Assembly: GCA_964584815.1 (NCBI GenBank) | Contig: CAZPBO010000041.1 | Location: forward strand, 1-22,026 | Direction of reading: 5' to 3' | DNA: 22,026 nt | From: CAZPBO01 sp964584815 | GTDB lineage: Bacteria > Planctomycetota > SKW154 | In this document: in pieces, positions 7,045 to 13,936 of the stretch | How the letters are laid out: every line of letters begins with the position of its first letter | Position numbering within the stretch: position 1 is the first letter of the stretch | Translations under genes and position numbers: made by a program | Notes under the pieces: model-generated | What the model saw: only the letters and a program-made list of their open reading frames with translations | Databases searched by the model: none | What the model was told of the DNA's origin: nothing

Positions 7045-8043
7045 TTAGGCGATGTAGCGTAGGAGTGTGCAGACAGGTATATCCACAGTCTTCTCTGGTG
7101 GCACCTCTTCTGGGTGGAAAGACGCGGTATCCTCTTCCGCCATATGGGCGAGTGCTTCTCGTGGGTCGTCGGTGTCGGGGTGGAGGATGGTGGTGATTAT
7201 GCCGCCGAAAAGTCTGACCGTTCCGCGACCGCAGTTGACCACTCCTGTTGCGGAACGGGCGTGGAGACGGGCGAGGAGCAGGGCGAGGGGTGCCTGTGAA
7301 GGTGGCAGGTTGGGTGGTGTGATTGCTTCAGCGAGGGCGCGGCAGAAGGGGGGGCTTTCTACGGATAGCGCCTCCACATCAGGGCGCGAAATGAGGGCGA
7401 CACGACAGTTCTGCACCGCCACCACATCCTCATCCAGCGCGTCAGAGGCAAGAAAAGCCTCAAGTGCCACCGCATCGCCTGCGCTGTAGGTGCGTCCACC
7501 TCCCTCTATTCTGCCCTCAATCAGGAGCGCCAGACGCGTGGGCGGAGAGCCGGAAATGAAGAGGGGGGAGCCTTCTGGAATATGCCTGACAGAGGCGCTT
7601 TCCATAAGGGTAGAGGCGGGTTCTGGCGGCAGAAGGGAGAGGAGTGAGGAGGGTGTGTCGGTTTTAAGGGGAAGCGCTTTTAGGGAGCAAAGGGCGCGGC
7701 GCAGAGGGAGGAGACCTGCCGGGCGCATAAGTAGCGCGTCAGCACCTCCGCGAACAGCGCGCAGAAGATGGGCGTCATCTGCACGCCCCACCGAAACCAG
7801 AAAGGGTATCGCCGATATGTTACCCACCGATTTGAAATGAGCAAGGAACTCAAGTCCTGTTACCCGCGGAAGCGAGCAGGCGGATAGCACAACATCAACC
7901 GAGAAGGAGAGCCTGCGCAGAAGATGTGCAGCGCCTATAGGGTCGTCTGCCTCATAACAGCGCACTCCAAGTGCCAAAAAAGCGGCGCAGGCGATGCGCC
8001 TCATCAACCTGTCGGATTCCACAACCACTGCGGTCAGAGCCAA
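7045..8043 (-). CDS. degenerate receiver, cNMP-binding-like and PATAN (DUF4388-like) domain protein
   Basis: A 332-residue protein with three recognisable parts. Residues 4-120 are receiver-like, but in the segment that normally reads LLDxxMP the phosphoacceptor Asp is Ala55 (LSACSLP) and the conserved Lys is Arg107 (LMRP), so phosphorylation is unlikely. Residues about 138-245 resemble a cyclic-nucleotide-binding beta roll (IPEGSPLFISGSPPTRLALLIEGRI). Residues about 250-316 resemble a PATAN/DUF4388 domain (LARLHARSATGVVNCGRGTVRLFGGIITTIL). There is no DNA-binding domain. The TTG start is supported by GGAGGAGG four bases upstream, and VVVESD, the usual receiver beginning, follows at once. It overlaps the CheA-like gene by 10 bases, implying coupled synthesis. 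The domain calls beyond the receiver are by pattern only. Confidence 0.72.
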   Translation of the reverse strand: MALTAVVVESDRLMRRIACAAFLALGVRCYEADDPIGAAHLLRRLSFSVDVVLSACSLPRVTGLEFLAHFKSVGNISAIPFLVSVGRADDAHLLRAVRGGADALLMRPAGLLPLRRALCSLKALPLKTDTPSSLLSLLPPEPASTLMESASVRHIPEGSPLFISGSPPTRLALLIEGRIEGGGRTYSAGDAVALEAFLASDALDEDVVAVQNCRVALISRPDVEALSVESPPFCRALAEAITPPNLPPSQAPLALLLARLHARSATGVVNCGRGTVRLFGGIITTILHPDTDDPREALAHMAEEDTASFHPEEVPPEKTVDIPVCTLLRYIA

Positions 8044-9328
8044 TCGTCCTCCTCCAGAGCAAACGGGTTGACAAGGGGTAGAACTTTCCTTTCCGATATG
8101 TCAACACAGAGGCGTTCTCCCAAACGCGCTATCAGTGTGCGCTCGCCGATATAGTCGTCAACGACGACCCGAAAGGTGTGGTCGTTTACGGCGACAGACA
8201 GCAGGCGAGCCTCGTCGGGGTTTGAGGCTAACACAAGGGCGGCTTCTGTGTTGGTGGGGGGTGCGATTTCGGGTGGTGCGGGCAGTGGAAGGGCGCAGAC
8301 GACCCCCCCACAGCGCATAAGCGCCGCCTCAAACGCCACCACATCCTGTGGAAGCCGTATCTCCACCTCGTCTCCCTTGCGCTCAATGCTGCCAGAGAGG
8401 GCTTTAAGCAGATGGCGCAACTCTGTTATGAACAGCCCCACCGATGCGCGCCTTACACTGGCAAGTCCCGCCAGTTTCAACACCACACTGCCTTTCTCTT
8501 TCTTCAGTGTTATGGTCAGTGTTGCGTCTTCTGGTGTGGGGCGTCCCCTAAGCGGCAACCCCGCAAGAAGAATGTTTTTGGCGCACTCAATCATAAATCC
8601 GCACACTTTTTCGGAGAAGATGCCCTCGCCTTGAGTTACACTCTTTATGCGGCAGCCCATCCCTCCCGTCAACCTCTGCAGCCACAAAGCCAGTTTTTCT
8701 GCTTGAGAAGCAAGAGGGGCGGCATCAGAAGGCGCGCTGTTTTTTATGAGTGTATGGATGATGGTCGCGGCAAGGGTCGTTTTCTCGCGCAAAGTATCGG
8801 GCAGGAGGCGCAAAGCGTGGTCAAGTGTAGCAAGCCCCATGGATGCGAGAAGATGTTTTGCACCTGTGTTGTTTGTTTGCGGTGGCTGGGATGGTGGTGC
8901 GCCTTCAAAGATGATTTCTGTTTTGGCTTCTTCCTCCTTTGACGGATGCTTGCTGCCGAACGCCGCGTTTACCAACCCGTCCACATCCGCGCTCACAGGA
9001 GGGGCGCTCTGCAGGATTGTTAAGAGTTTCCTACGCTCGTTGTCGGCTTCGTCGGTTCCTGCAGCGCCTTCGCTAACCGACAGGTCAATGTGGAGGGATG
9101 AGGACTTCTTTGAATAGCCGAGCAGTTTTGCAAGCGATGCGATTAGGGAGCGCGCCTCGTTGACGAAGCCCTGCAACTGGCGCTCTTTCTGAGGCGTTTT
9201 TAAGGCGTTGCGGACGGTTTCTGTGGCACAGAGCAACTCATAGAACCCCACATCCTTGGCGGCGGAGCGTATCTGCGATAGGATTTCTGCCGCGCGGTCA
9301 TCTCCAGCACCCTCAAGGTCCTCAAGCA
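8034..9328 (-). CDS. degenerate CheA-like pseudokinase, 5' end in assembly gap
   Basis: The frame is open to the gap; a GTG at 9251 would remove a recognisable HPt segment, so the start is upstream. The order of parts follows CheA. First is an HPt-like segment in which the usual HTLKGSAAMLGF reads SQIRSAAKDVGF, losing the phosphohistidine. From the GTG, residues about 135-200 are a dimerisation-like helix, and about 200-225 are an N-box-like region (GFMIECAKNILLAGLP). A C-terminal ATPase strand/helix (ASVGLFITELRHLLKALSGSI) follows, then a compressed CheW-like domain (CALPLPAPPEI, then FRVVVDDYIGERTLIARLG). The DxGxG and GxGxG nucleotide boxes are absent. It is therefore likely to be a non-catalytic scaffold. 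It is coupled to the receiver gene and divergent from pilB. Homology to CheA is my alignment by eye. Confidence 0.6.
8048..8055 (-). promoter_or_regulatory. strong ribosome binding site fixing a TTG start
   Basis: GGAGGAGG on the minus strand sits four bases before the TTG at 8043. It lies inside the last codons of the CheA-like gene and decides the start of the receiver-like protein. Confidence 0.75.
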
Positions 9329-9428
9329 NNNNNNNNNNNNNNNNNNNNNNNNNNNNNNNNNNNNNNNNNNNNNNNNNNNNNNNNNNNNNNNNNNNNNNNN
9401 NNNNNNNNNNNNNNNNNNNNNNNNNNNN
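9329..9428. other. assembly gap (100 N) between divergent genes
   Basis: Exactly 100 N of unknown true length. It hides the 5' ends of both the CheA-like gene (minus) and pilB (plus), and whatever promoter region lies between them. Confidence 0.98.
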
Positions 9429-11114
9429 CAGCAGATGGGTGTTGTGACTTTTGAGCAGGTGGAGGAGGCGCTTGAGTTTCAGAAGAAGGAGGGTTGTAAG
9501 ATAGGTGAGGCGCTCATAAAGTTGGGGTATGCCACTTCTGAGCAGGTGGCGCAGGCGTTAGCCAAACAGTTCCATATGCCCTATATTGACTTGAACTCCA
9601 TAGATATACCAGAAGATGTGATAAATAGCGTGCCGGCGGAGGTGGCGATTGAGCATAAGATAGTCCCGATACAGGGGCGTCAGCGGGTGGTTACAATAGC
9701 GATGTCAGACCCTCTGGATTTTGAGACGGTGGATAATGTGCGATTTATTCTGAACAAGGAGGTGGAGACAGTTCTGGCGACGCCTGAGGCGATAGAGGAC
9801 GCGTTGAGGAGGTATTATGGTTACGGTGAGGATGAGTTGACAAGACTGGCGGAGGAGAAGGGCGAGGAGTTGGATGATGTGACGCTGAGGCGGGAGGAAG
9901 CGGAGGCGATGATAGACGATGGTGTGAGTGCAGACGATGCACCAGTCATAAGGCTTGTGAGCACGATAATTGCGGAGGCGCTAAAGCAGAGGGCGAGTGA
10001 CATTCACATAGAGCCGTTTGAGAAGAGGTTGAGGATAAGGTATCGGATAGACGGGATATGTGTGGAGCAGGAGTCACCGCCGAAACGGTTGCAGGGCGCT
10101 ATAGTGAGCCGTATCAAGATAATGGCGAAGTTGGATATGGCGGAGAAGCGGCGTCCGCAGGACGGGGCGATACAGTTGAAGATGTTTGGGCGGGAGTTGG
10201 ACTTGCGTGTTTCTATCGTTCCATCCACTTGGGGCGAGTCTGTGGTCATTCGTATCCTTGACCGCGAGCGCGGACTGATGCCGCTGGAGAAGTTGGGACT
10301 GCACGAGGACGACTTCAAACGCTTTAAGAAGATAATCAGGCGCCCAAACGGCATATTCCTTGTCACAGGACCCACAGGCAGTGGCAAGACCACCACTCTT
10401 TATGCGGTGCTTATGGAGTTGAACCGTTCTGATGTGAAGATAATAACGGCAGAGGACCCTATAGAGTATCACATTCCTGGCATAAACCAGTGTCAGGTAA
10501 ACCGCAAGGTGGGGATGACATTTGCGCGGATAATCAGGGCGATGCTGCGTCAGGCGCCCAACATAATTCTTGTGGGTGAGATACGCGATAGGGAGACGGC
10601 GGATGTGGCGATTCAGGCAGCGCTTACAGGACACCTTGTCTTTTCCACCCTCCACACAAATGACGCTCCCAGTGCGCTGCCGCGTCTGATTGACCTCGGG
10701 GTCAAGCCGTTCCTTGCGGCATCAGGTGTTATCGGCGTGATGGCGCAGCGCCTTGTGCGGGTTCTCTGCCCTCACTGCAAGGAACCTTATGAGCCATCAG
10801 AACATGAGTTGCAGGCTATAGGAGTGAGCCGCTCCGAGGCAGAGGAAGCCACTTTCTATCGTCCCGTAGGGTGTCCTGAATGTGGCTATCGCGGTTATCG
10901 TGGCAGGCTGGGCATCTTTGAGTTGATGGAGATGAACTCGGTGCTGCGGCAGATGACATTTGAGAAGAAGACCGCCCACGAGTTGCGGGAGCAGGCACGC
11001 AAGAGCGGTATGGTCACCTTGGCGGAGGATGCTGTTAGGAAGGCGATGGCAGGAATAACATCGCTGCAGGAGGTCTTGCGTGTCACCACCGCGCAGGAGA
11101 TTCTCTCTTACTGA
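9429..11114 (+). CDS. pilB: type IV pilus assembly ATPase PilB/GspE, 5' end in gap
   Basis: The frame is open at the gap edge (Gln-Gln, then Met at 9435, giving 559 residues). That Met falls inside the usual MshEN-type N-terminal domain (VTFEQVEEALEFQKKEGCKIGEALIKLGYATSEQVAQALAKQ), so it is probably internal and a few dozen residues are missing. The core has SDIHIEPFEKRLRIRYRIDG, Walker A GPTGSGKTT near residue 313, Walker B ILVGEIRDRET and the His box GHLVFSTLHTND. A four-cysteine zinc site, CPHC with CPEC about 35 residues later, is typical of extension ATPases. The enzyme drives pilin polymerisation at the inner membrane. Its stop overlaps the start of the second pilT by one base (TGATG). 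Confidence 0.94.
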   Translation, partial: QQMGVVTFEQVEEALEFQKKEGCKIGEALIKLGYATSEQVAQALAKQFHMPYIDLNSIDIPEDVINSVPAEVAIEHKIVPIQGRQRVVTIAMSDPLDFETVDNVRFILNKEVETVLATPEAIEDALRRYYGYGEDELTRLAEEKGEELDDVTLRREEAEAMIDDGVSADDAPVIRLVSTIIAEALKQRASDIHIEPFEKRLRIRYRIDGICVEQESPPKRLQGAIVSRIKIMAKLDMAEKRRPQDGAIQLKMFGRELDLRVSIVPSTWGESVVIRILDRERGLMPLEKLGLHEDDFKRFKKIIRRPNGIFLVTGPTGSGKTTTLYAVLMELNRSDVKIITAEDPIEYHIPGINQCQVNRKVGMTFARIIRAMLRQAPNIILVGEIRDRETADVAIQAALTGHLVFSTLHTNDAPSALPRLIDLGVKPFLAASGVIGVMAQRLVRVLCPHCKEPYEPSEHELQAIGVSRSEAEEATFYRPVGCPECGYRGYRGRLGIFELMEMNSVLRQMTFEKKTAHELREQARKSGMVTLAEDAVRKAMAGITSLQEVLRVTTAQEILSY

Positions 11115-12205
11115 TGGGAGTTTTGACTATGCAGATAGAGCGTCTTTTGGACATAGCGATAGAGAACGAGGCTTCTGACCTGCATTTGACTGTGGGTTTG
11201 CCGCCTGTTTATCGCATTCACGGACGGCTGCGCAAACTGGAGGTCGCGCCACTGACACCTGAAGACACCGTCGCCTTTATGAAGTCTATTGCTTCCGACA
11301 GGTGCCAGCAGGAGTTGAACGAGAAAGGCACCACCGACTTTTCCTTCTCTTATGGCGAGAAGGCGCGTTTCAGGGTCTCCTGCTACCGCCAGCGTGGCTA
11401 TGTCGGCGTCGCCCTGCGTCTTCTACCCATGCGCTTTATGTCCTTTGAAGAAATAGGTCTGCCCCAGCAGTTGAAGAACCTGCTCCTTAAACCGCGGGGG
11501 CTTGTGCTTGTCACAGGACCCACAGGTAGCGGAAAGACCACCACACTTGCCACAATGGTTGACTTCATCAACACCAACCTTGACCGCCATATAGTGACGG
11601 TGGAGGACCCGATAGAGTATCTTCATAGCCACAAGAAATCCATAATAACGCAGCGAGAGATTGGGATAGATGTGGAGAGTTTTGCGGAGGCACTGCGGCG
11701 CGTTCTGCGTATGGACCCCGATGTTATCCTGATAGGTGAGATGAGGGATTTGGAGACGATGCAGGCGGCGATAACCGCGGCGGAGACGGGGCACCTTGTC
11801 TTTGCGACGCTGCACACAATAGGCGCGGGCGAGACCGTTGACCGCATAATTGACGCCTTCCCCCCGCACCAGCAAGCCCAAATCCGCGCACAACTCTCAA
11901 TCGCACTTCTTGCTGTCGTGTCACAGACCCTCCTTCCTCGCGCTAACGGTAAAGGACGCATCGCCGCCTTTGAGGTGATGTTCGTCACCCCAGGCATCGC
12001 CAACCTCATCCGTGACAACAAGACATATCAAATTCCAAACGCCATTGTCACCGCGAAAAAAGAGGGGATGTTCCTGCTGGACGATTTTCTCTTCAAACTC
12101 TTTGTTGAGGGGAAAATCGGCTATCAGGATATGATGGAGAAAGCGAAAGACCCTGTCGCGCTTCAGGAGAAGGTGAAGAACTACAGCGCGCGGAAGGCAA
12201 AATAA
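11114..12205 (+). CDS. pilT: type IV pilus retraction ATPase PilT (second copy)
   Basis: 363 residues, the normal length for PilT, translationally coupled to pilB. It has SDLHL at 21-25, Walker A GPTGSGKTT (135-143), Asp box VTVEDPIEY (161-169), Walker B DVILIGEMRD (203-212) and His box GHLVFATLHT (226-235). It differs throughout from the minus-strand copy, including the N-terminal domain and the tail (NYSARKAK), so this is an old paralogue pair and not a recent duplication. Cotranscription with pilB suggests it is the dedicated retraction partner, the other copy being an accessory or PilU-type motor (inference). Codon choice changes abruptly within the gene near 11850. Confidence 0.93.
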   Translation: MGVLTMQIERLLDIAIENEASDLHLTVGLPPVYRIHGRLRKLEVAPLTPEDTVAFMKSIASDRCQQELNEKGTTDFSFSYGEKARFRVSCYRQRGYVGVALRLLPMRFMSFEEIGLPQQLKNLLLKPRGLVLVTGPTGSGKTTTLATMVDFINTNLDRHIVTVEDPIEYLHSHKKSIITQREIGIDVESFAEALRRVLRMDPDVILIGEMRDLETMQAAITAAETGHLVFATLHTIGAGETVDRIIDAFPPHQQAQIRAQLSIALLAVVSQTLLPRANGKGRIAAFEVMFVTPGIANLIRDNKTYQIPNAIVTAKKEGMFLLDDFLFKLFVEGKIGYQDMMEKAKDPVALQEKVKNYSARKAK

Positions 12206-12220
12206 AATCCCACCCCCCGT

Positions 12221-12248
12221 TTGTTTGGTCACCGCTGTTTTATATAAT
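12221..12248 (+). promoter_or_regulatory. sigma-70-type promoter of the exchanger gene
   Basis: -35 TTGTTT (12221-12226), 16-base spacer, perfect -10 TATAAT (12243-12248). The predicted transcription start near 12255 lies after the TTG at 12225, which therefore should not be the start of the exchanger. Confidence 0.65.
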
Positions 12249-12260
12249 CCTTTGCGCGAG

Positions 12261-12266
12261 AAGGAG
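12261..12266 (+). promoter_or_regulatory. ribosome binding site fixing the exchanger start
   Basis: AAGGAG six bases before the TTG at 12273. Together with the promoter at 12221-12248 it favours this start over the longer frame beginning at 12225. GTG at 12270 is a close alternative. Confidence 0.6.
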
Positions 12267-12272
12267 AGGGTG

Positions 12273-13295
12273 TTGGAGCATTTCTATCTCTGGGGCGAGT
12301 TTGTATCCTTGGCTTCCGTTGTGGTTCTTGCGGGGACGGTGCTGACACGGTATGCCGATGCCATTTCAGAAAAACTGCAATTGGGGCGCGTCTTTATCGG
12401 GATGATGTTTCTGGGGTTTGTGACCTCTCTTCCTGAGTTGGTGATAACCCTCTCTTCGCTTGTTGAGGTGGAACAGCCTGATATGGGCGTAGGCAACATA
12501 TACGGTTCCTGCCTCTTCAACCTGTTTATGATATGCCTTGTTGACTGGCTCTTTATGCGTGGTAAGGTATTCGTCAAGACCCAAAAAGGTGAGGCGGTCT
12601 GTGGTCTTATGTCCATAGTTCTTGTGGCGGTGTCTCTTGCGGGGCTGACCTTGGGGGGGCGGTTCGGTGTCAGCCATCCCAGATTCTTTGACCCCCTATC
12701 CATAAATTTTGGTATTACATCCTTTCTGATACTTGTGGTGTATGGGGTTGCCTCGTGGGTTTTGTATCGTGCGGAGCGAATGCCCAAACAGGAACAGACG
12801 GCGCCACCTGACAGAAGTGGTCTGTGGAGGTTGCTGGTGTGGAGTGGTGTTGCGGCATTGGCGATAGTGCTTGCGGGGGCGCTTCTGACCAGAACCTGCG
12901 ACAGGATTGCGACGACATACAAGTTGGGGCATTCGTTTGTGGGGACGGCGTTTCTGGCGGCGATATCGTCAATGCCGGAGTTGGTGTGCACATTTGCGGC
13001 GGCGCGATTGGGCTCTGTGGGACTTGCTTTCGGCAACATCTTCGGCTCCAATCTCTTCAACATCGCGATACTGGCGATAACCGATGCGGCGTGGCGCAAA
13101 GGGCTTATCTTTGCACACAAAACGGGTGATGAGCATATGGTTGTGGGGTTGTGTGTTGTGATTGTGACGGCGATATATCTTGTGGCGGGGCAGATGGACT
13201 ATCGCGCCAGGCGACGGGTGGGTTGGGTGACAGGGGTTGCGGGGGTGTTATATGTGGGTGGTCTGGCGGCGGCGTTCTTTCTCTCCCGTCTTTGA
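12273..13295 (+). CDS. CaCA-family Na+/Ca2+ (cation) exchanger
   Basis: An integral membrane protein of about 340 residues with ten or so hydrophobic helices in two homologous halves, the hallmark of the CaCA superfamily. Both ion-binding alpha repeats are visible: GFVTSLPELVITL followed by DMGVGNIYGSCLFN in the first half, and AISSMPELVCTF followed by GLAFGNIFGSNLFN in the second. The acidic Glu in each SLPEL/SMPEL motif, which coordinates the cation in this family, is kept. A Cys replaces the usual Asn in the first GSNxFN motif. It would exchange a divalent cation for H+ or Na+ across the inner membrane; the ion cannot be told. It has its own promoter, and a separate one follows for the next operon. 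Confidence 0.85.
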   Translation: MEHFYLWGEFVSLASVVVLAGTVLTRYADAISEKLQLGRVFIGMMFLGFVTSLPELVITLSSLVEVEQPDMGVGNIYGSCLFNLFMICLVDWLFMRGKVFVKTQKGEAVCGLMSIVLVAVSLAGLTLGGRFGVSHPRFFDPLSINFGITSFLILVVYGVASWVLYRAERMPKQEQTAPPDRSGLWRLLVWSGVAALAIVLAGALLTRTCDRIATTYKLGHSFVGTAFLAAISSMPELVCTFAAARLGSVGLAFGNIFGSNLFNIAILAITDAAWRKGLIFAHKTGDEHMVVGLCVVIVTAIYLVAGQMDYRARRRVGWVTGVAGVLYVGGLAAAFFLSRL

Positions 13296-13313
13296 CACAA
13301 AAGACCAAAACAG

Positions 13314-13341
13314 TTGTGACACCACGCGCATCTATTATAAT
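13314..13341 (+). promoter_or_regulatory. sigma-70-type promoter of the LolA-like/FHA operon
   Basis: -35 TTGTGA (13314-13319), 16-base spacer, perfect -10 TATAAT (13336-13341). The predicted leader to the ATG at 13367 is about 18 bases and contains GGAG six bases before the start. Confidence 0.72.
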
Positions 13342-13366
13342 GGGAAACCGATTTATGGAGTGATTT

Positions 13367-13936
13367 ATGGCTGCTGTGATGGATGAGAAGGCGAGAGCGG
13401 TTCTTGAGGCTGCNNNNNNNNNNNNNNNNNNNNNNNNNNNNNNNNNNNNNNNNNNNNNNNNNNNNNNNNNNNNNNNNNNNNNNNNNNNNNNNNNNNNNNN
13501 NNNNNNNNNNNNNGCCGTTCAGTGGCTCTTCCATAAGGTTGAGGTTCTTCTACTTCTGCCTCTTGAAAAGGAGGCAAAGACCATAGAGTATCTTGGCGGC
13601 AAAAACGCCTATTATTTTGAGGACGGAGAAACGGTGCGCAAGGTAGCCGACATCCTGCGCGTCACCTTTCCTGATGGCTGGGTTTTCAGACTCTACTTCG
13701 CAAGGGACACTAAGATGCTTGTGAAAAGTGAGTTTCGCCACACGACCCATCAGAGCCGCTATGTGGAGCGTTTCTTCACCCGCTACAAAAAAGTGCGTTC
13801 AATTCTATTCCCGCGTAGGATTTACGAGTATAATCATCAGAGCGGGCGGTTCACCCGTGTCAAAATTGACTATGAGGTCAATGTTGGGCTTAGGAGGAGA
13901 ACCTTTAAGATGCCTACTGCGAAGGAGGTGTCCTGA
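13367..13936 (+). CDS. LolA-like lipoprotein-sorting-type domain protein, interrupted by gap
   Basis: Only the first 16 residues (MDEKARAVLEA helix) and the last 140 or so are known; the middle is hidden by 100 N. The C-terminal part reads like the half-barrel strands of LolA-type proteins: VTFPDGWVFRLYFARDTKMLVKSEF, then a FPRRIYEY turn and a final VKIDYEVN strand before a short FKMP. No signal peptide is seen, which is unusual for a periplasmic carrier, so its location is unclear. GGAG precedes the ATG, and the stop overlaps the FHA gene start by one base (TGATG), so the two proteins are coupled. Assignment is by fold pattern and is tentative. The two pieces are assumed to be one gene. Confidence 0.55.
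   Translation: MAAVMDEKARAVLEAXXXXXXXXXXXXXXXXXXXXXXXXXXXXXXXXXXAVQWLFHKVEVLLLLPLEKEAKTIEYLGGKNAYYFEDGETVRKVADILRVTFPDGWVFRLYFARDTKMLVKSEFRHTTHQSRYVERFFTRYKKVRSILFPRRIYEYNHQSGRFTRVKIDYEVNVGLRRRTFKMPTAKEVS
13414..13513. other. assembly gap (100 N) inside the LolA-like gene
   Basis: Exactly 100 N of unknown true length. The apparent reading frame across it depends on the arbitrary gap size and is not evidence of continuity. Confidence 0.98.

Noticed and set aside
12225..12272. N-terminal extension of the exchanger from TTG at 12225
   Set aside because: It overlaps the promoter -10 and lies before the predicted transcription start; AAGGAG supports the start at 12273 instead.
12284..13120. A 278-codon minus-strand frame opposite the exchanger
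   Set aside because: The plus strand carries both alpha repeats of the exchanger; the minus frame has no recognisable domain or start signal.
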